DNA of 64,000 nucleotides, taken from the NCBI GenBank assembly GCA_025359215.1, contig JANYHE010000136.1, forward strand, positions 1 through 64,000, written 5' to 3'. A program made the translations under genes and the position numbers. Positions 21,031-29,588 of the stretch are shown here, piece after piece (positions within the stretch are counted from its first letter, which is position 1; each line of letters starts with the position of its first letter). The DNA is from Hyphomicrobiales bacterium (GTDB lineage Bacteria; Pseudomonadota; Alphaproteobacteria; Rhizobiales; Aestuariivirgaceae). Under the pieces are notes generated by a model. That model was not told the origin of the DNA, searched no databases, and was given only the letters and a program-made list of their open reading frames with translations.

Positions 21031-22190
21031 GGACCTGCACTTTTATCATTCGCAATACGCAAGAAACTATCAACCAATTTCCCCAAAATTGCATCCCAGT
21101 TAAAGCCCAATGACCGCGCACGCGCAGCAAGACCCATGGCATTGCGCAATTTTGCATTCTGAACCAAACCAGCAATCTTCTGAACAAATCCATCACTGTT
21201 TTTCGCATCAATCAAATAACCCGTCACACCATCTTCAACCAATGAATTGCTGCCCGAGGCATTGGCACACACGGTGGGAAGGCCGCTTGCCATGGCTTCC
21301 AGCGTCACATTGCCAAATGTCTCACTTTCACTGGGAAAGAAAAAAACGTCCGAAGAGGCATAAGCGCGCGCTAGATCCTCGCCCACCAGAAAGCCCGTAA
21401 AAATAGCATTCGGCAAAACATCACGTAAATGCTGCTCCTCAGGCCCGCGACCAACAATGATTGTCTTAAAGTTGATCTTTTGATCGTGGAGCTTTTGCAA
21501 AACATCCACCAGCAAATCAGTGTTTTTCTCTTTCACCAAACGACTAACAAATGCGATGACGATGTCATTGTCCGAAACCCCAAGGCTGCGCCGCCAGGCC
21601 AGCGATCGTTTGTTGGGATTAAACAAGTCACTGTCAATGCCGCGCGCCCACACTTCAAGATTTGTGGCAATGCCTTGCTCACGCAAAATATCGGCCATGG
21701 AGTGCGATGGCGGATAGACCATGCGGCAGCGCCTATAAAACCGCCGCAAATAATTGCGTCCCCAATTTTCGAGAAAGCCCAAGCGGTAAAACTTAAGATA
21801 AGTATCAAGCCGCGTATGGTAAGATGCAACCACGGGAACGCCCATTTCAGTTGCCACTTCGAGGGCGCGGTGCCCCAATCTATCGGGCGCCGCCAAGAGA
21901 AAAAGATTGGGTTTGAAGTCTCTCAGTCTTCGTTGCTGTGATTTAGGAAACCCAAGTGCGAAGCGATATTCGGTGTGAAACGGCACCGGAACAGAAGGCA
22001 CGGAAACCAGATCACCCACATGCGCCATTGCCGGCACCTTTGCTGTGGGTGAAAACACCAAAACCGCAATGCCGCGTTTTTCAAGATAAGCAACCAAGCG
22101 GTTCAACGTGATAGCAACACCATCACGGATATAATTATAGTTGCCTGTGAACAGCGCAAGGCGAAGCTGCTGGGCCGAAATCTCGCTCAT
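21027..22190 (-). CDS. Glycosyltransferase family 4 (GT-B)
   Basis: A 387-residue retaining glycosyltransferase: N-terminal acceptor domain with LALFTGNYNYIRDGVAITL, then a donor domain with FVSRLVKEKNTDLLVDVL, IIVGRGPEEQHLRDVLP and FFFPSESETFGNVTLEAMASGLP, the EX7E motif for nucleotide-sugar binding. The pattern resembles lipid glycosyltransferases such as SqdX/MgtA-like enzymes acting on diacylglycerol, but the substrate cannot be assigned. It overlaps both neighbours by ATGA, giving a translationally coupled three-gene unit. Confidence 0.9.
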
Positions 22191-23128
22191 GCAGCGATTT
22201 TTTTAAGTTCAGGGACACGCGCCATCACGTCCAAAGCATCATGGCGCACATAATTTTTTGCCATAGCCTCTTTCAACATTTCAGTGGTGACTTTGCCTTC
22301 AGCCAGACACTCTTTCAGTAAACCAAAAAATAGATTTTCTTGGTTTACATCTGGATGACGATGATACTTTCCCAAAAATGCATGCTCACCAAAAAGCTTG
22401 CGGCGCAATTTCATGATCTGGCCGATTACCGGCACAAACTCAGTCGGCGTATAATCCACCCGCAACCCTGTTTTCCAAGGCTGCGTGCGGCGATGCGTGT
22501 TATGCACCATGCGCGTTTGTGGGCTAAGCTTGTCAAAATCATTCCACTCATTTTCAAACGTGCCAATGGTGGCGCGATCTTCCATCAAAAGGGACATCCA
22601 ATTGTGATAGTCACGTTTTCCTTCAAACAATTCGCTAAAGCCTTTTTCAACATCCCAATGCTTGAGTTTTGAACATTCCAAAAGCATGACTGAAGTGGCA
22701 AAGGCCCCATTCTTGAATTTTGATCCTCGGCACATGATGGCCTTGCCGTCCATATCACGGGTCAAAAGTTCCCACACATCAGAAACCGCAAAAACATCAG
22801 GATCAACCACAAGAGCACGACCTTCATACCCCATAAGACCTGGCGGCAAAAAACGGGTGATTGTGAATGATTGTAAATCCTCATTCAACCACAAGCGCTT
22901 GTCGCCATGGCGCATGTAGTATTGCCCTTCGCGAGCCTGAAAATAAGGATAATCTTCTTTGTGCATCACGCTCACATCAAACTTATCGGCGTGAGCAGAA
23001 TTGCGCATCATGCTATGAGCTGAAACAATAGCACCGATGGCTTGCTTGGCATTGGTTTGGATGAATATATGAGGACGTTTGGAAGCCGATTTGGCCATGT
23101 TAAATCCATTTTGTTTGAATTCATTCAT
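22187..23128 (-). CDS. Putative glycosyltransferase (GT-A, GT8-like)
   Basis: A protein of up to 313 residues with an N-terminal RPHIFIQTNAKQAIGAIVSAHSM nucleotide-sugar-type strand and a DPDVF motif (about residue 110) like the metal-binding DXD of GT8 enzymes. Later NGAFATSVMLLE and the region VHNTHRRTQPW fit a GT-A fold. The start may be at 23128 or at the ATG 23093-23095 (MAKSASKRPH); neither has a convincing ribosome site. It opens the minus-strand glycan operon and is divergent from the second ELM1 gene. Substrate unknown. Confidence 0.7.
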   Translation of the reverse strand: MNEFKQNGFNMAKSASKRPHIFIQTNAKQAIGAIVSAHSMMRNSAHADKFDVSVMHKEDYPYFQAREGQYYMRHGDKRLWLNEDLQSFTITRFLPPGLMGYEGRALVVDPDVFAVSDVWELLTRDMDGKAIMCRGSKFKNGAFATSVMLLECSKLKHWDVEKGFSELFEGKRDYHNWMSLLMEDRATIGTFENEWNDFDKLSPQTRMVHNTHRRTQPWKTGLRVDYTPTEFVPVIGQIMKLRRKLFGEHAFLGKYHRHPDVNQENLFFGLLKECLAEGKVTTEMLKEAMAKNYVRHDALDVMARVPELKKIAA

Positions 23129-23205
23129 TTATCAGGACCTGATGTGATGTCAAATTTTGGCAATTGCAAGGTTGAATGGTGTCCTGATACAAGGCATTCC
23201 ATTCC

Positions 23206-24264
23206 ATGACCCAAAATCCGAAAGTCTGGCTGCTGACCAGCCCCCATACCGGGGATAACACGCAACTGAAAGCCCTCGCGGATCAACTGGGATGGCCTTG
23301 CGAGATCAAAACTCTGAGCTACAGATCTGGCCAAACTCTGGCGCGGCTGAGTTTAGGTGCCACACTTTGGGGCCTAACAAGACAAGCGCGTGCTCAAATT
23401 ACAGCACCCTTTCCTGATCTCATTTTGAGCGCGGGCCGCCCTACTGAAGCGGTGGCCTTATGGATCAAGAAATATGGAAATCCACACGTGAAACTTGTCA
23501 CGGTGGGAACGCCATGGGCCAATCTCGATCATTTTGATCTGGTCATAACTACACCGCAATACGGTCTGCCCCAGCACCCTCGTGTGTTGCACAACCAATT
23601 GCCAATGCATAAAATTAACCCAGAGAATTTAGCAGCTGGGGCAAAAATTTGGCAGCCGAGACTAGCGCATCTGCCGAGGCCCTGGACAGCTGTATTGGTG
23701 GGTGGCGCAAGTGGTCCCTACACATTTATGCCAGCAGCAGCCAAGCGTCTTGGCGAAAGTGCCAGTGCGTTGGGTGGCTCATTATTAGTCAGCACCAGTG
23801 CGCGCACACCCTTGGATGTGGCAAAGACCCTTCATAACGAACTCAAATCGCCAAACTTTTTTCATCAGTGGGAAAGAACATCCGCGGAAAATCCATTCCA
23901 CGGTTTTTTGGCGCTGGCAGACCGATTTATTGTCACAGCTGATAGCATTTCTATGTTGTCAGAAGCTTGCGCTACTGGAAAGCCCGTTTTGCTTTTTGAT
24001 ACGGAAGCCGGGCCATATGCGATGAATGACCAAAGCGGAAAAATTGCTTGGCGCGGCCAAAACCTCAGCACCACTGCGTTTCGATTGGCCATGCGTCTAG
24101 GTCCACCGCATTGGTCGCGTGATCTTCGAGTGGTCCATCAACAGCTCATCGCAGCGGGGCGCGCCAATTGGCTGGGCAAAGAGCCGCCTCAAGCAAAGAC
24201 TATCACTGAGGATCAAGACTTGATGCGCGCCACCACTCGCGTGAAGGCCCTATTTGATCTATGA
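23206..24264 (+). CDS. ELM1/GtrOC1-family protein (second copy, 352 aa)
   Basis: A 352-residue ELM1-family protein. It shows VWLLTSPHTGDNTQLKALAD at the start, LILSAGRPTEAVALWIKK, DLVITTPQYGLPQHPRVL in the middle and RFIVTADSISMLSEACATGKPV near the C-terminus, the same order of motifs as the copy at 20068-21030. It closely matches the bacterial family annotated as mitochondrial fission ELM1. It is divergent from the three-gene glycosyltransferase run and overlaps, or nearly touches, the ATP-grasp gene. Its function in bacteria is not established; the glycan context suggests a transferase-like role. Confidence 0.85.
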   Translation: MTQNPKVWLLTSPHTGDNTQLKALADQLGWPCEIKTLSYRSGQTLARLSLGATLWGLTRQARAQITAPFPDLILSAGRPTEAVALWIKKYGNPHVKLVTVGTPWANLDHFDLVITTPQYGLPQHPRVLHNQLPMHKINPENLAAGAKIWQPRLAHLPRPWTAVLVGGASGPYTFMPAAAKRLGESASALGGSLLVSTSARTPLDVAKTLHNELKSPNFFHQWERTSAENPFHGFLALADRFIVTADSISMLSEACATGKPVLLFDTEAGPYAMNDQSGKIAWRGQNLSTTAFRLAMRLGPPHWSRDLRVVHQQLIAAGRANWLGKEPPQAKTITEDQDLMRATTRVKALFDL

Positions 24265-24271
24265 GCGCCCT

Positions 24272-25597
24272 ATGAATCTCTCTCTATTTGATGTTGCGAA
24301 ACGAGTCCTTGGCCTGAGCAAAAAATGGTTTTTGAATCATGCTGAATATTGGGTCTATGATTTGGTAGGCTTGCCCATGGCCTTGCGCCGCTTTTTGGGT
24401 GGCAACACAACAAACAGCCAAGCCACAAACGAGCTTCATGATTTCTATGCCCGTAACTTCTGGCGCATGCCCTTTGGCCCACTACGAGGGTTTCTCACAA
24501 TCTTGCTTTGGCCAGTGGCTCTCGCCATCGCCATAATCGTGTTCACCGTATGGAACGGAGCCGCAATCAAGCAGCGCTATGGTGCTTCGATTTTCAATCA
24601 AATCATGGGTCAATTCAAACTGGCGGCGCAAAATTCCATCGCCCCTTTCTGGTTCTACATGTTTGAACTTTACGATGAAACCCGAAGCAAAAATGCTACC
24701 CTTTATTTAATGGCGCACGAAACTATTGGGCCCGCCTTCACGCTGCTGCAGCCCGCTGAAGGCATCGATCTTCTGCCCGATAAAGTGTGGTTTGCTAAAC
24801 ATTGTAGAGATCATAATATACGCGCCGTGCCCGTTTACCTCTATCTCTCTGCAGGCGCAATTTTGCCGGCGCTGAGCCAAAACACCAGCTTGCCGCCTGA
24901 AGATCTTTTCATAAAGCCCCGTCAAGGCAATGGCGGCCATAATGCTGAACGTTGGGATTATAAAGGCAAAGACATTTACCAAAACAGTGCGGGCGAGACC
25001 TGTTCAAAAGCCGATTTGCTCTCAAGATTGTTGGCGCAATCGCTCAAAGATGATTTCATCATCCAGCCACGTCTCGTCAATCACCCCAGCTTGAGCGATA
25101 TCAGCAATGATGCATTGTCCACGGTGCGTGTTCTCACCTGCCGCAATGAGCAAGGCGAGCCTGAAGTCACCAATGTCGCCTTTCGCATGGCCGTGGGTGG
25201 CAATTCCGTTGTCGATAATTTTCATCAAGGCGGGCTCGCTGCCCCAGTTAACATTCAAACTGGCGCCATCGGCCAAGCATCCGATATCGGGATCAAACCC
25301 GGCATGGGTTGGCGCGACGTGCACCCCGTGAGTGGTGTGCGCTTTAAAGATCGCATTCTGCCCGATTGGAAAGCCGTGTTGAACTTGGCCATTGAAGCCC
25401 ACAAAGCGTTTCCTCACCGCATTATGGTGGGCTGGGATGTGGCCATGTTAAAAGATGGCCCCATGATTGTTGAAGGCAATGGTAAACCGGATTTGGATAT
25501 TCACCAACGCGTTGAAAGAAGGCCCTTGGGCAATCAGCGCATTGCCGAATTGGTGGTTTTCAACCTGCATAAAGTGCTCAGCAAAAAGGGCCCCTGA
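24272..25597 (+). CDS. Sugar-transfer-associated ATP-grasp protein
   Basis: A 441-residue protein. Residues about 60-100 are strongly hydrophobic (GFLTILLWPVALAIAIIV), suggesting a membrane anchor; the rest is an ATP-grasp domain of the hexapeptide/sugar-transfer-associated type, with FIKPRQGNGGHNAERW, DALSTVRVLTC, and VGWDVAMLKDGPMIVEGN. Such enzymes join an acid to an amine or hydroxyl with ATP and are found beside glycosyltransferases, probably decorating glycans. The ATG at 24272 follows the ELM1 stop by eight bases; an upstream TTG (24254) is less likely. Confidence 0.85.
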   Translation: MNLSLFDVAKRVLGLSKKWFLNHAEYWVYDLVGLPMALRRFLGGNTTNSQATNELHDFYARNFWRMPFGPLRGFLTILLWPVALAIAIIVFTVWNGAAIKQRYGASIFNQIMGQFKLAAQNSIAPFWFYMFELYDETRSKNATLYLMAHETIGPAFTLLQPAEGIDLLPDKVWFAKHCRDHNIRAVPVYLYLSAGAILPALSQNTSLPPEDLFIKPRQGNGGHNAERWDYKGKDIYQNSAGETCSKADLLSRLLAQSLKDDFIIQPRLVNHPSLSDISNDALSTVRVLTCRNEQGEPEVTNVAFRMAVGGNSVVDNFHQGGLAAPVNIQTGAIGQASDIGIKPGMGWRDVHPVSGVRFKDRILPDWKAVLNLAIEAHKAFPHRIMVGWDVAMLKDGPMIVEGNGKPDLDIHQRVERRPLGNQRIAELVVFNLHKVLSKKGP

Positions 25598-25610
25598 AGG
25601 GACCCTTTTT
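25583..25610 (+). terminator. Bidirectional intrinsic terminator
   Basis: AAAAAGGG (25583-25590) pairs with CCCTTTTT (25603-25610), with an inner CCC/GGG pairing. It overlaps the last codons of the ATP-grasp gene and lies before the end of the minus-strand infC-linked gene, so it can serve both directions. Confidence 0.75.
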
Positions 25611-25631
25611 AAATTCAAATTATAAAACCGA

Positions 25632-26000
25632 TCAACGAACCGGAACTAAAACTTCCGTACCATTGCCGCCGTTTCCTGCAATGGTCCATAAGCCATTCAA
25701 TGTGCCATCGGCTGCCACTTTATAAATAACCAAGCCAACAACATCACCCATCTTGTATGCAGCAGCAAAGCTATCATCATTGCGCATACAAATGCCGTCA
25801 GATGTTGAACTTCCCGTCACCTAGTGAATTTCACATGTAGTTTCCGAAGTGAGCGAGATCGTGGCATCACCCGAATAAGTGGTGCCATTGATATTGGTGC
25901 CTTCAACTTTATAGTTGCCACCAATGGAAACATTTTCAGCGTGAGCTGAAATGCTCAGAACTGTAGTGAACAGGCAGGCTGTGAGAAGTTTCTTGATCAT
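25632..26000 (-). pseudogene. Small secreted protein gene interrupted by an amber codon
   Basis: Reading from ATG at 25998-26000 gives a signal peptide ([21 protein letters not shown]), then VSIGGNYKVEGTNINGTTY, then CEIH followed by TAG (25821-25823), after which the same frame continues GSSTSDGICMRNDDSFAAAY to GTEVLVPVR and a normal stop. Both halves read as one 122-codon protein of a type seen in alphaproteobacteria (unknown function), in which Trp would fit the TAG (TGG to TAG, one base). The ORF track shows only the distal half (to 25820). The gene starts inside the infC stop (ATGA). It is a recent nonsense mutant, a readthrough gene or a sequencing error. Confidence 0.75.
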
Positions 26001-26566
26001 TTTGTTGCCTTTGGCGATAAAATCATAATGATTTGGCGGCCTTCAAAACGAGGCTCCATTTCAACTTTTGCAATTTCACCAGTGTCAGCTTTAACCCGGT
26101 TCAAAAGCTTATGGCCCAATTCCTGATGGTCCATTTCACGACCACGAAAACGCAAAGTCACTTTCACTTTGTCGCCTTCGCCAAAAAAGCGCATGGCGGC
26201 TTTCAGCTTCACATCATAATCATGATCATCGATCATGGGACGTAATTTAATTTCTTTAATTTCAATCACGCGCTGCTTCTTGCGCGCTTCAGACGCCTTC
26301 TTCTGTTCTTGGAATTTAAACTTTCCGAAATCGAGAATCTTGGCCACCGGTGGCTTGGCATCGGGTGATATTTCTACGAGATCAAGATTGGCCTCTTCAG
26401 CCATAATCAGCGCTTGCCGTGTGGGCACCACGCCAACATTATTGCCATCAGCATCGATCAAGCGCACTTCGCGGCTGTCAATGCGGTTATTGATTTTGTG
26501 CGTTTCTTCCTTAGGGGCAGGCGTGGCACTGCGAATAGGTGCCGGTTTGCGTGGAGGTATGCTCAA
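25997..26566 (-). CDS. infC: Translation initiation factor IF-3
   Basis: A 189-residue protein with the N-domain ([60 protein letters not shown]) and C-domain ([24 protein letters not shown]). It binds the 30S subunit and checks start codons. Its own start is a TTG at 26564-26566, with AAGGAG eleven bases upstream and an in-frame TAA just before, so no ATG start exists. Rare start codons on infC are a known basis for self-control by IF-3. Its stop overlaps the start of the amber-interrupted gene. Confidence 0.96.
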   Translation of the reverse strand: MSIPPRKPAPIRSATPAPKEETHKINNRIDSREVRLIDADGNNVGVVPTRQALIMAEEANLDLVEISPDAKPPVAKILDFGKFKFQEQKKASEARKKQRVIEIKEIKLRPMIDDHDYDVKLKAAMRFFGEGDKVKVTLRFRGREMDHQELGHKLLNRVKADTGEIAKVEMEPRFEGRQIIMILSPKATK

Positions 26567-26664
26567 GTGGGTTTAGTCTCCTTGGTTAATCGCCGGAACA
26601 CCAATTGCGAATCCAGCGAGGTTTCATTAGCAGAGATGATAAGTTTGCATAAGGGGCATTCGCA

Positions 26665-27462
26665 ATGGCTCAATCCGCCTTCGACAATCATCTCACAGGC
26701 AGCCATTTGGCCTACCGGCAGGATGGTGGAACCGATGAACTGGGCCAGACAGGCTTTTTCTGGCTGGGTGGGTTTATGTCTGCAATGACAGGCACCAAGG
26801 GCGAGGCCTTGGCAGAACTGGCGCGTGCCACCAGACGCACCTGCCTGCGTTTTGATTATTCCGGCCATGGTGAATCGGGCGGGCTTTTCACCGATGGCAC
26901 CATTTCAGTTTGGCTAGAGCAGGCAACCCACATGTTTCTCAGCCACACCAAGGGCAAACGCATCATTGTCGGATCATCTATGGGGGGCTGGCTTGCGCTA
27001 CTTTTAGCACGGCGTCTGCAAGCCGAAGACAAAATCGCCTTCCGCCGCATTGCCGGAATGGTGTTGATCGCACCCGCCACCGACATGACGCAAGACTTGA
27101 TGTGGAATGAATTTGGGCTTTCGGAAAAACAAGCTTTGAGCGACCACGGGGTCTATTTACAACCCTCAGACTATGGCGAGCCCTATCCCATAACGGCGGC
27201 CCTTTTGGCTGATGGCATGCAGCACCTGCTTTTTCCAGAAGGTTTAAATCTGCCCTTTCCAATCCGCATTTTGCAAGGTTCAAAAGATGCCGATGTGCCA
27301 CCCGCCCACGCCGTTAAAACCTTTGAGGCGCTGCACGGAGCCGATGTAACATTGACCTTCGTCAAAAATGGCGACCATAGATTATCAACGCCGGGCCAAA
27401 TCCAAATCATCAAAGAAACAGTGTTGCGTTTGGCCGAACGCGCCGATGGCGTTGGAGTTTAA
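26665..27462 (+). CDS. Alpha/beta hydrolase
   Basis: A 265-residue serine hydrolase. The nucleophile elbow is GSSMGGW (about residue 96), an oxyanion-type FWLGGFMSAMTG precedes it, and DVPPAHAV with NGDHRLS supply the likely Asp and His. The order and the FDYSGHGESGG block resemble small esterases such as ABHD10-type acyl-protein thioesterases. The ATG has AAGGGG upstream. It is divergent from infC and overlaps the convergent MarR-like gene by four bases. Substrate unknown. Confidence 0.85.
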   Translation: MAQSAFDNHLTGSHLAYRQDGGTDELGQTGFFWLGGFMSAMTGTKGEALAELARATRRTCLRFDYSGHGESGGLFTDGTISVWLEQATHMFLSHTKGKRIIVGSSMGGWLALLLARRLQAEDKIAFRRIAGMVLIAPATDMTQDLMWNEFGLSEKQALSDHGVYLQPSDYGEPYPITAALLADGMQHLLFPEGLNLPFPIRILQGSKDADVPPAHAVKTFEALHGADVTLTFVKNGDHRLSTPGQIQIIKETVLRLAERADGVGV

Positions 27463-28028
27463 CGCTCAACCTGTTCCACGCAAATCAAGGCCTTATCTTC
27501 AGAAGTCAGGGCCTGTTCAAATTTCATGCATGTATCAGGCGCACTACGAAAAAAGCGGCACGCCTGGCATGTGCCAAAGGGCGGTTGGCTTTGGCGCTCA
27601 CGCTCACCCTCCAACAATTCTAAAACACCCCGCGCAAAACGCTTTTTTGTTTTTGCACTCAGGTTTTCAATTGATTTTTCCAGGGGCCTCAAAGGATCAT
27701 TGGCCAGAAACTGCCGGCCTAAATCCGTCAAAACCAAAACTACCGAGCGATGGTTGCCAGTGCGAACCGTTTTTGTAACGACAGCTTTTTTGACCAAAGC
27801 CGCCACTGTTTGAGAAATAGTGCCTTTGGTGGCGCCCAAATATTGGGTGAGGGCCATAGGCGAGTTTGAAAACCGGTTGCAGCGCCCCAAATAACGCAAA
27901 GCATCCCATTGGGCCGGGTTTAGACCCCCAGAATGACTGCTGCCGCGCGAAAGCCGCGACAAACGCTCAAGTTGGGCTAAAATTTGCGCAGCTGACACTT
28001 CATCAGATTTTGATTTCTTGGCCATCAT
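27459..28028 (-). CDS. MarR-like winged-helix regulator with a cysteine-rich tail
   Basis: A protein of about 189 residues. The middle is a MarR-type winged helix (LNPAQWDALRYLGR, LTQYLGATKGTISQTVAALVKK, SVVLVLTDLGRQFL). The C-terminal tail has five cysteines, CQACRFF, DTCMKF and ICVEQ, unusual for MarR and suggestive of metal or redox sensing, though this is inference. The ORF track start (28121) adds 31 residues without family likeness; the paired ATGs at 28023-28028 are preferred. A target may be the convergent hydrolase or itself. Confidence 0.75.
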   Translation of the reverse strand: MMAKKSKSDEVSAAQILAQLERLSRLSRGSSHSGGLNPAQWDALRYLGRCNRFSNSPMALTQYLGATKGTISQTVAALVKKAVVTKTVRTGNHRSVVLVLTDLGRQFLANDPLRPLEKSIENLSAKTKKRFARGVLELLEGERERQSQPPFGTCQACRFFRSAPDTCMKFEQALTSEDKALICVEQVER

Positions 28029-28173
28029 AATCAAGCTGCCATGACCCATTGCATGAGGCAAGACCCCAAAAATTAAACCCGCACAATAGCTTGAACAACG
28101 CGCCTTGTTAGTATAGTTCACGCCTCATTGCGCCCCACATAAAGGTTCCAGCGGGGCTGCAAACTTCAAAAGC

Positions 28174-28261
28174 GGAAGGATGGCCGAGTGGTTTAAGGCA
28201 CACGCCTGGAACGCGTGCGTAGGTTAATAGCCTACCGAGGGTTCGAATCCCTCTTCTTCCG
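28174..28261 (+). tRNA. tRNA-Ser (anticodon GGA)
   Basis: An 88-base cloverleaf with acceptor GGAAGGA/TTCTTCC (one G-U pair), D-arm TGGCCGAGTGGTTTAAGGCA, anticodon loop CTGGAAC giving GGA, a long class II variable arm (GTAGGTTAATAGCCTAC) and T-arm GAGGGTTCGAATCCCTC. Discriminator G and CCA (28262-28264) are encoded. It reads UCC/UCU serine codons. Confidence 0.97.
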
Positions 28262-28430
28262 CCATTGGCTTTTGTTCGCCTTTATCGTCAACCTCATCCC
28301 TTGCCTGTATTTTTAATTGTCATACAAAAACACTTGCTCGCTGGGTCGAGGCAATTTATGGTCCCCCGCAATACAGCACAAGACTGGGAATAAGTCTCAA
28401 GAGTTGGCTGTCATTAACGGGAGAAATAGG

Positions 28431-29501
28431 ATGTTAAATCGTAGACATTTCATCGCTTCAGTCGCTGGCGTTGCGGCTGCAGTGGCAGCAGGAAAAAGCT
28501 TTGCTGCTGACAAAGGCTTGATCGGCATTTCCATGCCAACAAAGTCGTCCACACGCTGGATTTCAGATGGCGAATCCATGGTGAAGGAATTCACTGGCAT
28601 GGGCTACACCACTGATCTGCAATATGCTGAAGATGATATTCCAAACCAACTTGCACAAATCGAAAACATGGTCACCAAGGGCGCCAAGGTTTTGATCATT
28701 GCGGCAATCGATGGCTCAACCATGGGCGATATTTTGCAAAAAGCGCACGATGCTGGTGCAAAAGTATTCTCTTATGATCGCTTGATCACCAAAACTGCGA
28801 ATGTTGATTATTACACAACATTTGACAATTTTGGTGTGGGCGTTTTGCAAGCCAATTCTTTGGTTGCCGGCCTTAAAGAGCGTTTCCCAAGTGTGAAACC
28901 CTGGAATGTTGAATTGTTTGGCGGCTCGCCAGATGACACCAATGCTGGCTATTTCTACAATGGTGCAATGTCTGTTCTGCAACCCATGATCGATTCGAAA
29001 GACATCGTTATTGTTTCAGGCCAAATGGGCATGGACAAGGTGGGCACACTCCGTTGGGATGGTGCCGTGGCCCAAGCCCGCATGGATAACTTGCTTTCTG
29101 CCAACTACACCGACAAAAAGGTCAACGGCGTTCTCTCGCCTTATGATGGCTTGTCACGCGGCATCATCTCGTCGCTCAAAGGTGTGGGCTATAAAGCCGG
29201 CGCTGAAATGCCTATCGTTACCGGCCAGGATGCCGAAATTGCTTCGGTCAAGGGCATGAATGCGGGCGAACAATATTCAACAGTATTCAAAGACACACGC
29301 GAACTGGCGAAAGTGACTGCGAAAATGGTTGATACTGTGCTCAGCGGCAAAGAACCTGAAATCAACGACACCAAAACCTATAATAATGGTGTGAAAGTTG
29401 TTCCTTCCTATCTGCTCACGCCACATTCAGTTGGCAAGGCCGATATCAAGGCAGCTTTGGTTGACTCAGGCTATTACACACAAGACAAGATTGATAATTA
29501 A
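28431..29501 (+). CDS. chvE: Multiple monosaccharide-binding protein ChvE
   Basis: A 356-residue periplasmic sugar-binding protein. It starts [25 protein letters not shown], a signal peptide with a twin-Arg-like start, then a type I periplasmic fold with [34 protein letters not shown] and [20 protein letters not shown]. ChvE binds galactose, arabinose, xylose and glucose for the GguAB ABC transporter, and in Agrobacterium also signals to VirA. The upstream 28317 start in the ORF track precedes the signal peptide and is rejected. A hairpin separates it from gguA. Confidence 0.92.
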   Translation: MLNRRHFIASVAGVAAAVAAGKSFAADKGLIGISMPTKSSTRWISDGESMVKEFTGMGYTTDLQYAEDDIPNQLAQIENMVTKGAKVLIIAAIDGSTMGDILQKAHDAGAKVFSYDRLITKTANVDYYTTFDNFGVGVLQANSLVAGLKERFPSVKPWNVELFGGSPDDTNAGYFYNGAMSVLQPMIDSKDIVIVSGQMGMDKVGTLRWDGAVAQARMDNLLSANYTDKKVNGVLSPYDGLSRGIISSLKGVGYKAGAEMPIVTGQDAEIASVKGMNAGEQYSTVFKDTRELAKVTAKMVDTVLSGKEPEINDTKTYNNGVKVVPSYLLTPHSVGKADIKAALVDSGYYTQDKIDN

Positions 29502-29512
29502 AATCTGTTGCG

Positions 29513-29541
29513 CACGGGCCTTGCCAATTGCAGGGCCCGTG
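29513..29541 (+). terminator. Hairpin between chvE and gguA
   Basis: CACGGGCC (29513-29520) and GGCCCGTG (29534-29541) form a perfect 8-bp stem with a 13-base loop, followed by TTATTTTA. It lies 11 bases after the chvE stop, before gguA in the same direction. It could terminate part of the transcripts or protect the chvE mRNA 3' end, so that more binding protein than transporter is made. Confidence 0.7.
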
Positions 29542-29588
29542 TTATTTTATAAAAATACAACAGCGCAAAGCTGGGTTAAGGGGAGAAC

